Origin: JBBECJ01 sp963763325
Lineage (GTDB): Bacteria; Chloroflexota; Chloroflexia; Thermomicrobiales; CFX8
Direction: 5' to 3'
DNA: 64,000 nt
Assembly (NCBI GenBank): GCA_963763325.1
Contig: CAVXOL010000022.1
Span: 186,001-250,000, forward strand
Part shown: positions 36,378-46,508 of the stretch, piece by piece
How the letters are laid out: the number at the start of each line of letters is the position of its first letter
How positions within the stretch are numbered: position 1 is the first letter of the stretch
The notes under the pieces: model-generated
The model's database searches: none
Told to the model about the DNA's origin: nothing
Seen by the model: the letters and a program-made list of their open reading frames with translations, nothing else
Made by a program: the position numbers and the translations under genes

Positions 36378-37208
36378 GTGACTGGCGTAGGTCGTGGAGC
36401 TGGCGGACGCTTCGGGGCCAACGTTGTCCGGGTGATCGTGCTGTTCGTCGCACTCGCGCTGTACTCGTGGCTTCGGAGGACGTATTTTCAGCAGCCGCCT
36501 GTAGAGGGGTTCGACAACGCGCTCGAGATTATCGACCTCCAGCGGACGCTGGGGTTCGCCGTTACGCGCGTCGAGTTGCCAATGCAGCAGTGGGTGCTTG
36601 AGCGCGGCTCGCTGATCGACTTCTTCAACTTGTACTACCAGAACTTCAAGCCGGCGCTCTATGTCTGCGCGGTGCTGTGCCTCATCCTCGCGCCGGTTGA
36701 CTTCCGACGCATCTGGCGTTACTTCATGATCGCGACGCTGATCGCGCTGCCGTGGTATGCGATCTACCCGCTCGCGCCACCACGCTTCATGGAGCCGTTC
36801 GGCTACCCGTTCGTCGATACAATGGCCGTTTACGCAGGCGTCCAGTCGTCGTCCGACGTGGTTGGCGGGGCGAACCAGTTTGCCGCGATGCCGAGCATGC
36901 ACATTGGCTGGACGGCGATCGCGGCCCTCTTGCTTGCGGCGGCGCTGCCCCGCTGGCGAATCGGTGCGTTACTTGGCGGGCTGCATCTGGCTTTGATGTG
37001 CGTTACGGTCATCGTCACCGGCAATCACTACGTGCTGGACATCGTCGGAGGCTTCATCGTCGCAGGTGCGGCGATCCTCGTCGAGCGAAGTCTGTTCTCC
37101 GGCCGTGTCAGAGCACGGTGGCAGCATCGATGGGGTGGCTGGAGTAGATCTGGACGGGGCGAAATCGACACTGCGACCAGACCACCGAGGGTCCTGTCGG
37201 AGCGTTGA
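36378..37208 (+). CDS. PAP2-superfamily membrane phosphatase/transferase
   Basis: A 276-residue protein with about six membrane segments. PAP2 signatures in the second half: AMPSMHIGW (PSMH motif with catalytic-site histidine) and GNHYVLDIVGG (second histidine and aspartate). The upstream PLAPPRFM element, with the pattern of AUR1/inositol-phosphorylceramide-synthase-like PAP2 proteins, suggests transfer or hydrolysis of a lipid phosphate at the outer membrane face. The GTG start at 36378 has only a distant purine-rich site, so the true start may be slightly downstream. A distant paralogue is at 58783. Confidence 0.8.
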   Translation: MTGVGRGAGGRFGANVVRVIVLFVALALYSWLRRTYFQQPPVEGFDNALEIIDLQRTLGFAVTRVELPMQQWVLERGSLIDFFNLYYQNFKPALYVCAVLCLILAPVDFRRIWRYFMIATLIALPWYAIYPLAPPRFMEPFGYPFVDTMAVYAGVQSSSDVVGGANQFAAMPSMHIGWTAIAALLLAAALPRWRIGALLGGLHLALMCVTVIVTGNHYVLDIVGGFIVAGAAILVERSLFSGRVRARWQHRWGGWSRSGRGEIDTATRPPRVLSER

Positions 37209-37324
37209 TGTGGCACGCTGATTCGTGGCGAAGCACAATGGCACAGGTTTGGCGTTGCAGCGAGTGACGGTTTGGTCATTTGCGGACCAGTGTCGTCGGG
37301 TGCGCCACGGGAGGCCTTGCAAGA

Positions 37325-39733
37325 TTGCAGCACGTCGAGTCATATCAGAACGTCGCGGATGCGCCGGTCGACGTACCTCAGGTTTCGAGACGCTGGTGGC
37401 AACCAGATAGCTTCGCGGCGCTGGCGATTGTCGTCGTCACAGCCTTCGCAGCGGGGCAATTGTTCAACGGCGGCACGCTGATCGGGCAGGATTCAGCGAC
37501 TCAGTTCTATCCCTGGTACGACTTCCTTGGTGAGCAGTTGCGGGCTGGTGAGATTCCTGGCTGGAACCCATACCAGTTCGCCGGAGCCCCATTCGCGGCC
37601 GACCCGCAATCCGGCTGGACCTACCTGCCGGCCATGCTGCTCTTCACGATCTTCTCACTACCGCTGGCGGTCCCGGCATTTCTGCTCCTGCACCTGACGA
37701 TCGCGGGATTCGCGACCTACGTCCTGGCTCGCTTGCTGAAGATCGGCGTCGGCGGGGCTCTGGTTGCGGCCATCGCCTATGAACTCTCCGGGCCAGTCCT
37801 CGGCCGGTCAGTCTGTTGCCCGGCGGCACTCGAGGTCGCGACCTGGGCACCGGTTGCGCTCGTCGGAGCCGAACTGGCGATCCGTAGCCGCACCTGGTCG
37901 CGGCGACTTATTGGGTGGTCGATTGCGGGACTCGCCCTGAGTCAGGGGCTGGCTGCCTGGCTCGGTCAGGGCTCGTACTATCTCCTGCTGGCACTCGGGG
38001 CGTTCATCGCCTTCCGGACACTCTTCTCACCTGCCGTGCCCGACCGATCATGGCCGGGCCGCGTGCAGGATGCGGCGCTGCATGGCGGCGCCGTTCTCGC
38101 AATTGGCTTTGGGCTGGCGGCGGCCGGGATATTACCGCGACTGGAGTATGTCAATCGCTCCAATGTCGCTGGGGGACAGTACAGCGGCGAGAGTGCCTGG
38201 GCGGCTGAGATTGGCGGTGTGACGCCTGGCATGGTGCTCGGCCGATTCTTCGACCCGTCGTTGCACTACCCTGGCACGGCTGTCGCCATCCTGTCGATCG
38301 CCGCACTCTGGCTGGCGCGCGATTGGATTGGGACGAAATTCTTCGCTGCCTTCGGGCTCTGCGCGCTCGTGCTGGCTGCGCCATGGACGACGCCGTTACA
38401 CCTTCTGCTCTATGCCGTCCTTCCGCGTTTCGAGGAACTGCACAAGCACTGGCCTGAGAGGGTTGCTGTCGTCGGCTATCTCGCGTTCGCGCTGCTGGCT
38501 GGCGCCGCGATCGACACGCTTCGGCGCGAGCGGCTCTCACGTGGGCAGATCATAACGGTCATCGGCCTGCCAGTCGGCAGTGTCGTGACCTTGCTGCTGG
38601 TGCGTGCCACTGGTGCGTCGGTGGTCATTGGCCTCGGTGTCCTGGCGCTGTCGTTGCTGATTGTCGTCAAGGCTCGGGGACTCAGGTCTGTTCGTTGGGC
38701 AGCACCGGTACTGGTCGTAGCGGTTGTCGCGTTCGATCTGCTGGTTGGGTTTCAGGGGATAGCGTCGCAGGCGCCATACGGCGGTTTCCACCGTGTCGAC
38801 CTTGATGAGTATTACGAGCGGACCGGCGCAGTCGCCTTCATCGAGCAACAGGAAGCCGAAGATCCTGGACGTTACATCGGGTTCGACCAGTCACAGCGGG
38901 CGATCGCCGATGGCCAACGTGTGCTCTATCGCTACCAGTTCGCATCACCGGAAACCGTCGAACTGCTCGTCAACAACCGTGGGACATTGCATGGCCTCGA
39001 TGACGCGCAAGGCTACAACCCAGTCCAGCCGAAGCGTTTCGTCGAGTTCCTGACGGCGCTCAACGGCCACCCACAGGAATATCACGACGCGAACGTCTAT
39101 TCCATCGGGGTCGGCTCTCCATTACTCGACTTGCTGAACATTCGCTATATCGTGGTGCCGGCCGACATTCCGAGCGATCGCAGCGATCTGCAGAGGATGA
39201 GCGAACTGTTTCCAACGATCTACGCTGACGAAGAGGTGCGGGTGCTTGAGAATCTGCAGGCCGTCCCGCAGGCATGGATCGTTCACGAGGCTAGACAGGT
39301 CGCTACCGGCGACGCATTACCACTACTGGCGAATGGCAATGTCGATCCACGCACAACGGCGTTGCTCGAAACGACACCGCCCGAGCTGGCACCGGCCTCT
39401 GACCCATCGGCGGATCAGGTAACGATGACGGCTGAATCGCCCGACCGTCTCGAACTGGAGACATCGAGCGATGCACCGGGGCTGTTGATGCTGAGTGAGT
39501 CATACGATCCGGGCTGGAAAGCGTACGTTGATGGCGAACCAGTGCCGGTGCTGGTGGCCGACCATCTGTTGCGCGCGGTCCCAATCCCAGCCGGCGAGCA
39601 TGTCGTCGAGTTGCGCTACGAACCTACGTCGCTCAAGATCGGGATCGCAATCTCAGCAGCGACGGTCGCGACGATTGTCGTTGCATTCGTGATCCTTGAG
39701 TGGCGCGCGCGGCGACCGATAGCGGGGGCCTGA
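37325..39733 (+). CDS. YfhO-like multi-pass membrane protein
   Basis: About 800 residues with roughly a dozen membrane helices over the first 480 residues, then a soluble C-terminal region. The pattern matches the YfhO family: GQDSATQFYPWYDFLGEQL after the first helix, and near the C-terminus LSESYDPGWKAYVDGEPVP with AGEHVVELRYEP, the usual beta-rich tail. Family members are linked to glycosylation of lipoteichoic acid or other surface glycans. TTG at 37325 is preceded by GGGAGG ten bases away; the frame is open back to 37280, so the start is uncertain. Its neighbours (PAP2 and a glycosidase) also suggest envelope glycan work. Confidence 0.75.
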   Translation: MQHVESYQNVADAPVDVPQVSRRWWQPDSFAALAIVVVTAFAAGQLFNGGTLIGQDSATQFYPWYDFLGEQLRAGEIPGWNPYQFAGAPFAADPQSGWTYLPAMLLFTIFSLPLAVPAFLLLHLTIAGFATYVLARLLKIGVGGALVAAIAYELSGPVLGRSVCCPAALEVATWAPVALVGAELAIRSRTWSRRLIGWSIAGLALSQGLAAWLGQGSYYLLLALGAFIAFRTLFSPAVPDRSWPGRVQDAALHGGAVLAIGFGLAAAGILPRLEYVNRSNVAGGQYSGESAWAAEIGGVTPGMVLGRFFDPSLHYPGTAVAILSIAALWLARDWIGTKFFAAFGLCALVLAAPWTTPLHLLLYAVLPRFEELHKHWPERVAVVGYLAFALLAGAAIDTLRRERLSRGQIITVIGLPVGSVVTLLLVRATGASVVIGLGVLALSLLIVVKARGLRSVRWAAPVLVVAVVAFDLLVGFQGIASQAPYGGFHRVDLDEYYERTGAVAFIEQQEAEDPGRYIGFDQSQRAIADGQRVLYRYQFASPETVELLVNNRGTLHGLDDAQGYNPVQPKRFVEFLTALNGHPQEYHDANVYSIGVGSPLLDLLNIRYIVVPADIPSDRSDLQRMSELFPTIYADEEVRVLENLQAVPQAWIVHEARQVATGDALPLLANGNVDPRTTALLETTPPELAPASDPSADQVTMTAESPDRLELETSSDAPGLLMLSESYDPGWKAYVDGEPVPVLVADHLLRAVPIPAGEHVVELRYEPTSLKIGIAISAATVATIVVAFVILEWRARRPIAGA

Positions 39734-39777
39734 TCCGCATCGGACCAGCCCCTGATACCTGTCACCTGTTCCCTTCG

Positions 39778-40870
39778 TCACCGCGCCTGCTTGAGCATGA
39801 TCGTCGGCCGGCGGGGCTTCTCGACGGCGTCGATCGCCAGTCTGCGGGCGCATTGGCGTGCGGCGTCGCGGAAGGCTTCGCCAGGAGGCGATTCCGGCTC
39901 GGAGACGGTGATCGGGTGGCCGATGTCCCCGCCCTGGCGGACAGCGGTGTCCAGCGGGATCCGGCCGAGGAGCGGGACGTTGTAGCGCTCTGCCGTTCGT
40001 TCGCCGCCGCCGAAGCCGAAGATCTCGGTCTGCTCACCACACGACGGGCAGATGAAGAACGACATGTTCTCGACGATGCCGAGGATCGGTGTCTTCACCT
40101 CCTGGAACATCTGGATACCCTTGATCGCATCAGCCAGCGCGACGTCCTGTGGCGTCGTCACGATCACCGCGCCGGAGAGCGGGATCTTCTGGACGAGCGT
40201 CAACTGGACATCGCCAGTGCCGGGCGGCAGGTCGATGACGAGATAGTCGAGTTCACCCCAGGCGACCTCGTTGAGGAACTGGTTGATGAGCTGGGCCACC
40301 AGCGGGCCGCGCCAGATCAGGGCGCGGTCGGCATCCAGCAGGAAGCCAATCGACATAATCTTGACGCCGAACGCCTCCAGCGGGACGATCTTGTTCTCCT
40401 GCATGATCGGCTTGGCGCTGGTGCCCATCATGAGCGGGATGCTGGGGCCATAGACATCGGCGTCCAACAGGCCGACTTTGGCTCCGTCGCGGGCCAGTGA
40501 GGCGGCGATGTTGACGGCGACGGTAGATTTGCCGACGCCTCCCTTACCGGAGGCAATCGCGATCACATTCTTGACGCCGCTCAGTGGCGTCTTGTCGGGC
40601 ATGCCCCATCCCACTGGAACGCACGCGAGCGGTGAAGGCGATCGCGACATCATCGACACCCGGCACGGTGACGGCAGCAGCACGGACATCGTCCTCGATC
40701 TTGCCGCGCAGCGGGCAGGCTGGTGTCGTCAGCTCGACGTTGATCTTGACGCGTCCGCCGTCGATCTCGACGCCCTTGACCATGTTGAGCTCGACCAGCG
40801 AGCGGCCCAGATCCGGATCCTGTACAGGGCGGATCGCCTCGATGATCTGATCTTCGGTGATTGTTGGCAT
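39778..40870 (-). CDS. mrp: Mrp/NBP35-type iron-sulfur carrier ATPase, one frameshift
   Basis: About 363 residues once a frameshift near 40615 is bridged. The N-terminal 85 residues are a MIP18/DUF59 domain (QIIEAIRPVQDPDLGRSLVE, with TTPACPLRG). The ATPase domain has the deviant Walker A IASGKGGVGKSTVAVNIA, DADVYGPSIP, and the paired cysteines FICPSCGEQTEIFG that bind the transferable iron-sulfur cluster. It delivers [4Fe-4S] clusters to apoproteins. The break falls exactly between the two domains, so two separate genes are conceivable, but the fused form is the common one. Confidence 0.9.
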
Positions 40871-41368
40871 TGGTGTGTATCCCCCTCAAGCAGACCGGCG
40901 GCACGTCGATCCTTGACGGACGTGTCCGGTACCTTTCTATTTTGCCGCAGGCGGGAAGGTTTCTCAACCTTTAGGTTGTCTAACTGTGTCGGAGTGACTC
41001 TGATCGAAGGGGCTGCGAAGGACTGAATGGTTGAAGGGGAACCGTACTCCCTGGATTGTCATCCTGAACCGCAGTGAAGGATCGCTCTGCGTACGAGACA
41101 GGAGTGCGCCGCTCGGCAGTGCTCCACTGTCCCGCCCGAGCCTCCGTGTATCCAAGGCCAGGCGATCCTTCACTGCGGTTCAGGATGACAATCCAACGGA
41201 TGCGGTTCCGGTTGTACCGGCAGGCTTTCGACGGTATCGGATGACCAGCGATGCACACGATACACTCATGGGTATGACCATCGACGACGCGTGCCACGTC
41301 TATCTTCGATGCCGTGCATGCCTGCCCGGAGGGGGCGGCCGACACAGCATTCGTGTCGAGGGTGGCCC
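40871..41368. other. 498-base divergent intergenic region
   Basis: It holds copy 2 of the TGTCATCC palindrome (41053-41194). The remaining sequence shows no coding signature, no RNA motif I recognise and no convincing promoter pair. Confidence 0.5.
41053..41194. repeat. 33-bp perfect inverted repeat, TGTCATCCTGAG family, copy 2
   Basis: The arm at 41053-41085 (GGATTGTCATCCTGAACCGC and on) is the exact complement of 41162-41194. Compared with copy 1, substitutions in one arm (GAGCC to GAACC, GCAGCG to GCAGTG) are matched in the other. The loop again contains CTCGGCAG and AAGGCCAG. Confidence 0.92.
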
Positions 41369-43129
41369 GTGATCCCGGTCTGGCTCGTCAGGGCGCTGCG
41401 CGGTGACAACCTGCCGGTTCGATTCGTGCTGCACCTTGTCGTGATTACCGGGCTGGTCGGGACGCTACTGCTGGTGCCGGTCGCCGAGGAGTTCTACACG
41501 CGTGGCGTCGCGACCGGACGCGCCTGGCATCCGATTCCGCACACCGATGTCAACCCGATGGGGATCAATACCTTCCTGAACGAAGAGCCGGACCCGGAAG
41601 TTGTCGAGCGGTCGCTGGACATGATTCGCGACGGCGGCTACGGCTTCATCCGCCAGATCTTCGGCTGGTACGAGATCGAGCCGCAACCGGGCGTCTACAT
41701 CGATTCCCACGGGAACTCGACCTGGGAGAAGTACGATCGGATCGTCGATGAGGCGAACGCGCGTGGGATCGAGATCATCGCCCGGCTGGAGAAGCCACCG
41801 CCGTGGTCGAAGGCGAACCAGCCAAACCCAACCGTCGATGGCCCACCTGACCGGCTCTCCGACTATGCCAACTTCGTCGAGCAGGTCGTCACGCGCTACC
41901 GTGGCCGGATCACCTACGTCCAGATCTGGAATGAGCCGAACCTGGAGGGGGAGTGGGGCGCGAAGCCGATCGACCCTGCTGGGTACGTTGATCTGTTGGA
42001 GGCCGGCGCCGATGCGGCGCGTGGGGCTAATCCGGAGGTCGTCGTCCTCCTCGCCGGACTGGCGCCGACCGACCAGACCGGACCGGAGAACCTGAGCGAC
42101 CTGCTCTTTCTCGAACAGGTCTACGAGCTGGGCGGGGCCGACTACTTCGACATCGTCGCTGTGATGGTCTACGGCTACGGCTACCCACCGTCCGACCGCC
42201 GGATCGACTTCGAGCGCAACAACTTCTCGCGGCCGATCCAGACGCGCGAGATCATGGTTCGTCATGGGGATGACGAGACGCCGATCTGGGCTGTCGAGTA
42301 TGGCTGGGTCTCGCTGCCGGACGATTGGGATGGCGAGCCGTCGCCGTGGGGCGAGCCGGTCAGCGAGGAGCAGCAGGCAGAGTATCTGGTCCAGGGCTAC
42401 CTACGCGCGCAGCGTGAGTGGCCGTGGATGGGCCTGATGGCTGTCTGGACCTTTCGCTTCCCGCATCCGCCCGATGCCCCTGACATGATTGGTAACCCGA
42501 CCCAGGGGTTTGCGCTCGTCAAGCACGACTTCACGCCGCGTCCGGCCTACCTTGCGTTGCGGGACCGTGCGCCACGGATCAAGGCCAACGGCATCGGCTC
42601 GTATCCGCTGACGGAGGCACAACAGGAGCAGATCGAGCGGGGTGAGCCGATCGATCTGGTCATCTCTGGCGAACGGGTGGATCTGCTGGTGTCCGGTAGC
42701 GGCGTCGTCGAACGTATCATCGACGGCACGATGCGCGATCCACTCAGCTTTTCCACCCCCGATGGTTCAACCGAGCGCGTGACGCTGGCGCGTGGGATGC
42801 GTGACACTGGACACACGATCTCGCTGCGGATCACGGGTGAATCTGGCGAACCCCCTCCAGGGGTGATCGGCTATGTTGTCTCCCACATCTGGTTCCACAG
42901 CTGGGTCTATCCGTGGCTCAGCGGCATCCTGCTCGTCGTGCTGGCCGGCAACGTCGTGTCTTTGGGGTGGGCGGTCTGGGATTGGCGGCGCAAACCTGTG
43001 AGCGAAGCCGTTCCACCAGAGGCTGTTGCGTGCGCGTATGATAATGCTGCAAGTGAGTTGGGTACAGAATTGGAAGGTTCTAACGATGAGAGCGATTCAA
43101 CGCGACTTGCGAGATCGAATCACCGTTAA
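41369..43129 (+). CDS. membrane-anchored clan-A glycoside hydrolase
   Basis: GTG start at 41369; 586 residues. A membrane segment near the N-terminus (FVLHLVVITGLVGTLLLVPV) is followed by a TIM-barrel glycosidase domain. The probable acid/base is Glu189 in VQIWNEPNLEG and the nucleophile Glu310 in PIWAVEYGWVS, the NEP and E-on-strand-7 arrangement of clan GH-A (GH5/GH39-like). A second membrane helix lies near the C-terminus (YPWLSGILLVVLAGNVVSL), so the catalytic domain probably sits outside the membrane, held at both ends. The substrate is unknown. Confidence 0.8.
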   Translation: MIPVWLVRALRGDNLPVRFVLHLVVITGLVGTLLLVPVAEEFYTRGVATGRAWHPIPHTDVNPMGINTFLNEEPDPEVVERSLDMIRDGGYGFIRQIFGWYEIEPQPGVYIDSHGNSTWEKYDRIVDEANARGIEIIARLEKPPPWSKANQPNPTVDGPPDRLSDYANFVEQVVTRYRGRITYVQIWNEPNLEGEWGAKPIDPAGYVDLLEAGADAARGANPEVVVLLAGLAPTDQTGPENLSDLLFLEQVYELGGADYFDIVAVMVYGYGYPPSDRRIDFERNNFSRPIQTREIMVRHGDDETPIWAVEYGWVSLPDDWDGEPSPWGEPVSEEQQAEYLVQGYLRAQREWPWMGLMAVWTFRFPHPPDAPDMIGNPTQGFALVKHDFTPRPAYLALRDRAPRIKANGIGSYPLTEAQQEQIERGEPIDLVISGERVDLLVSGSGVVERIIDGTMRDPLSFSTPDGSTERVTLARGMRDTGHTISLRITGESGEPPPGVIGYVVSHIWFHSWVYPWLSGILLVVLAGNVVSLGWAVWDWRRKPVSEAVPPEAVACAYDNAASELGTELEGSNDESDSTRLARSNHR

Positions 43130-43355
43130 CCCGGAAATTCTCGTTGGGAAGCCGATCGTCAAGGGAACACGCATCTCAGTTGAACTCGTGCTGGACCGAC
43201 TCGCCGCCGAGCCTGATTTCGACGTATTCTTCGAAGACTATCCGAGCCTGACTATCGACGATGTCCGCGCGTGTCTTGCGTATGCCAGCGCCGTTATCGC
43301 AGGCGAAGAGATCTACTTCCTGTCGTCTGAGGATGATGCGTTCGCTCGCACATGA
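43086..43355 (+). CDS. DUF433 antitoxin-like protein
   Basis: An 89-residue protein starting at ATG 43086 with GGAAGG upstream, inside the 3' end of the glycosidase gene (44-base overlap). It has the DUF433 signature DRITVNPEILVGKPIVKGTRISVELVLD and DDVRACLAYA, a small winged-helix fold found as the antitoxin partner of PIN-like toxins. It overlaps the next gene by four bases (ATGA), so the pair is co-translated. Confidence 0.88.
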   Translation: MRAIQRDLRDRITVNPEILVGKPIVKGTRISVELVLDRLAAEPDFDVFFEDYPSLTIDDVRACLAYASAVIAGEEIYFLSSEDDAFART

Positions 43356-43723
43356 AGTTCCTGCTTGATGAGAGCATGGAATTACGCGTTGGCCGGTTTC
43401 TTCGTTCGCATGGTCATGATGTGACAGCCATCGTACGCGACTACACGCGCTCAATATCGGATCGCGATGTGTTAGCCGTTGCCTTCAGCGAGAGTCGAGT
43501 CCTTCTCACCAACGATAAGGACTTTACGTTCCTTGTTTTCAATGAGCTTCGGCCTCACGCAGGCGTGATTCTGTTTCGTCTTGGCAGAGGCGGAGCGATC
43601 GAAAACAAGGTCAACCGACTGCGATACATCCTTGATCACCACACCAACAATCTCGATGCATTCATCAGCATCCACCCTGACGGAGTCACCATCCGGCGAA
43701 CACCTATCGTTGATGGCGAATAG
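43352..43723 (+). CDS. DUF5615 PIN-like toxin
   Basis: A 123-residue protein, the expected length for the family. It shows the conserved N-terminal acidic site KFLLDESMELRVGRFL, HGHDVTAI, and VLLTNDKDFTFLV, which provide the aspartates of the PIN/Mut7-C-like nuclease fold. Paired with the DUF433 gene it forms a type II toxin-antitoxin-like module, the toxin presumably cutting RNA. Codon use is less GC-biased than in the neighbours, consistent with transfer. Confidence 0.85.
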   Translation: MKFLLDESMELRVGRFLRSHGHDVTAIVRDYTRSISDRDVLAVAFSESRVLLTNDKDFTFLVFNELRPHAGVILFRLGRGGAIENKVNRLRYILDHHTNNLDAFISIHPDGVTIRRTPIVDGE

Positions 43724-43741
43724 GTGTAGAGCAACCTGACG

Positions 43742-46315
43742 CTATCCCTGCGCCCCGGCGAGGATCCAGCGTCGAGCCGACTTGGACTCGTACATGCGCG
43801 TGTCGGCGACGGCGAGGATCTCCTGGCGGGTGAAGCCATCCTCGGGGGTGGTCGCGATGCCGGCTGAGATCTGGATTGGGAAGCGCTGGCCATCGATCAC
43901 GATCGTTGCGTCTTCGGCCAGATCCAGCAGGCGAGTGGCGATCTGGCGCGCGCCGTCGGTGTCCGTGTTCGGCAGGATCAGCAGGAATTCGTCACCACCG
44001 TAGCGGCCGGCGTAGTCGATGTCGCGGATGCTGGAGCGCAGGAATGCCGCAGTCTCACGTAGCATCTGGTCGCCAGCCTGGTGACCGTGGGTGTCGTTGA
44101 TCTGCTTGAAGCCGTCCAGGTCAACCATCAGAACCGAGAAGGGCGGGCCGCCGCGCCGCGCCCGGGCGACTTCGGCGTCGAGCGTTTCGAGGATTGCGCG
44201 GTGATTGAGAACATCGGTCAGCCCATCGGTATCCGCGCGCTCTCGCAATGCCTCGTGCAGGCGGGCGCGGTCAATCGCGATCGATATCTGGGCTGCCAGG
44301 TCGCTGGCGAGGCGGACCTCGTCGGGCGAGAACCTGCGCGAATTGCGTGAGAAGAGGTTCAAGATACCAAGCGACTGACCGTTGACGACCAGCGGCACCA
44401 GCAGGATGCTGTTGGTGTCGTCCGCACGTAGATGCTCCTGCTCCCGGGTGGTTAGCTCCGGGTCAGTCGCGAGCATGTTCAGCGTCACCTGTTCCTGAAG
44501 CACGCGCCGGGAGACGGGCCAGTCGTCGAACGAGATGCGCTTGCCAATGGCGGACGTTCCTGGCCAGGCGTCAATGGTCGATTCTGCCGCCAGGACGGTG
44601 TCGCCCTGTTCCTTATCCCAGATTTCGATCGCGCAGGCTTCGGCATTGGCGACGCCGAGGCTGGCTTGCGCGATCTCGGCCAGGACGGCGTCGAGATCGA
44701 GGCTGGAGACGGCTGCCTGGCTGACGCGGAGGAGCGCCGCCTGCTCGGTGGCGTGTTGTCGAGAACGGGCCAGCAGCCGCGCGTTGTGAATCGCGAGTCC
44801 AGCCTGCTGGCCAACGGCAGCGGCTGCAGCGACATCGGCCGCTTCGAATGGCGTCGCGTCGAAGGGCGTCCAGGCGTCGAACACCCCGAGAACCCGTCCG
44901 TGCGCGATGAGTGGAGTAACGAGTGTGTGCAACTTGCCGATCTCTGCAAACATCTGTGCATCATCGGCAGGGATGCCAGGCTCACTGATCGATTGTGGCG
45001 ACGGCTTCAGCGATTCGATGACGCGTTGTTCAGCGGGATACGCACCAATCGGTGCTTCGATCAGTGATGAGAGGCGTCTGGACTCTGCATCGCTGAATCC
45101 GACAACAGCGCTATTTTCAACCCTCGTCATGTCCTCGGAGAAGACGTAGACCTCGGCACGTGATCGACCAACCGAGTCGGCGGCGGCCGATGCAAGCAAT
45201 GGCAGGATCTGGTCGAGGTCGAGTGTCGAACTGATCGCATTCGACGCAGCGACGACGCCGGTCATACGGTCGCGTTCACGCGTACGGCGAGCGAGGTGCT
45301 CAGTCTGGAGAGCTGCATAGCCGAGTCGGAGGGCGAGCAGACCACCGGCGAGCAGGACGAGGATGACGATGACTGGCGATGCGTTCGGGTGGGTCGCAGC
45401 GTATGCCGAGATGCCGGTGGTGATCGCGACACTCAGGACGGTAAGTGCCATGCGGGCAAGTGCGGCACGTCGCGGACCGTGATGCTCGTTCGCGAGAGTC
45501 GGTATGCCATTCGCCTGGGCGGCGACCAGTGCCGCGATACCAAAACACAGGAACCCAAGCTGCCAGCCCAGGTCGATCAATGCCCCAACGGCATACTCCT
45601 TATTCAGCGCCAGCCGTCCGTAGACGAGGTTGGCAGCCGCGAAGGCGACAAAGCCTGCCAGCAGGAGTCCGAGTGGACCGCGCGTCAGCAGATCTGTCCG
45701 GATGATGAGCGCGAGTGCGGTCAGCATGATGAGGCCGAATGAACTGACCTCCCATGCCAATGTCACGACCAGTGCTGGAGTCGACAAGCTATCTGTGTGA
45801 TTGAACGACGAGAGGAACACTTCGTAGGCGATCAATGCCCCGGCCGTGACGACGATCAGACTGTCCAGCACAATCTCCGCCGCTGGTAATTCGCCGATCA
45901 TGTTTCGGACCAACAGCGCCAGCCCGATGAGCATGAACGGGTAGAATCCGGCATAGCCGATGTCGGCCAGTGACGGGTAGGGTACGGTCGTCCAGAGGAC
46001 GATGTCATACCAGTTCCAGACCATCTGGCCGAGGAACCAGGCGATGCAGCCGAATCCGAAGAATTGCCACGGGCGGCCTGCATTGCCCAGCCTGTGGGCG
46101 GTCCGCAAGCAGAGCAGCCCGGCTCCACCGGAGACGATCGTGAAGATGGCGTTGGTGAGGATCGTTTCGGAATCACCTGATGGCCGGACGATGACGTAGA
46201 GGGCGACGATCATCGCGCCGAGGATTGCCAGCGAGCGAATCGCCAGATCAGTCCGTATCAACGAGATCCAGGTGCGTTCGTCCACAGGTTGATGCTTCAT
46301 TGCGATTGACGACAC
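43742..46315 (-). CDS. membrane-bound GAF-GAF-GGDEF diguanylate cyclase
   Basis: About 857 residues. The N-terminal third has eight or so membrane helices (MASE-like sensor), followed by two GAF domains (about 355-510 and 535-690) and a C-terminal GGDEF domain. The active-site motif GRYGGDEFLLIL is intact, and RDID lies five residues before it, giving a complete RxxD inhibitory site. It should make cyclic di-GMP in response to a membrane or GAF-bound signal, with product feedback. The start is uncertain among ATG 46330, GTG 46315 (best site, GAGGAAA) and ATG 46300. Confidence 0.9.
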   Translation of the reverse strand: MSSIAMKHQPVDERTWISLIRTDLAIRSLAILGAMIVALYVIVRPSGDSETILTNAIFTIVSGGAGLLCLRTAHRLGNAGRPWQFFGFGCIAWFLGQMVWNWYDIVLWTTVPYPSLADIGYAGFYPFMLIGLALLVRNMIGELPAAEIVLDSLIVVTAGALIAYEVFLSSFNHTDSLSTPALVVTLAWEVSSFGLIMLTALALIIRTDLLTRGPLGLLLAGFVAFAAANLVYGRLALNKEYAVGALIDLGWQLGFLCFGIAALVAAQANGIPTLANEHHGPRRAALARMALTVLSVAITTGISAYAATHPNASPVIVILVLLAGGLLALRLGYAALQTEHLARRTRERDRMTGVVAASNAISSTLDLDQILPLLASAAADSVGRSRAEVYVFSEDMTRVENSAVVGFSDAESRRLSSLIEAPIGAYPAEQRVIESLKPSPQSISEPGIPADDAQMFAEIGKLHTLVTPLIAHGRVLGVFDAWTPFDATPFEAADVAAAAAVGQQAGLAIHNARLLARSRQHATEQAALLRVSQAAVSSLDLDAVLAEIAQASLGVANAEACAIEIWDKEQGDTVLAAESTIDAWPGTSAIGKRISFDDWPVSRRVLQEQVTLNMLATDPELTTREQEHLRADDTNSILLVPLVVNGQSLGILNLFSRNSRRFSPDEVRLASDLAAQISIAIDRARLHEALRERADTDGLTDVLNHRAILETLDAEVARARRGGPPFSVLMVDLDGFKQINDTHGHQAGDQMLRETAAFLRSSIRDIDYAGRYGGDEFLLILPNTDTDGARQIATRLLDLAEDATIVIDGQRFPIQISAGIATTPEDGFTRQEILAVADTRMYESKSARRWILAGAQG

Positions 46316-46471
46316 ACGCCATTTCCTCATGCAAGTGACACGACTCGTGTCATCCTAAGCATCGCGCGGTGAGTTGCGTATGGGAAGGACATCCTAATCT
46401 TCCAGGGTCATCCGACTGCTTCCGACGGTCGAATGGCGGGGCAGATGGACATTTGACTGTCTGGAACAGGA

Positions 46472-46500
46472 TTGACAGCGAAGAGACAGCGTTCTAAGAT
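46472..46500 (+). promoter_or_regulatory. consensus promoter of dinB
   Basis: TTGACA (46472-46477), 17-base spacer, TAAGAT (46495-46500). A perfect -35 with a good -10, lying directly before the SOS box. Confidence 0.75.
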
Positions 46501-46508
46501 CAGGGCAG

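Noticed and set aside
39778..40870. two separate genes for MIP18 and Mrp
   Set aside because: Possible because the break falls at the domain junction, but the fused protein is the usual form and other genes here have similar single-base breaks.
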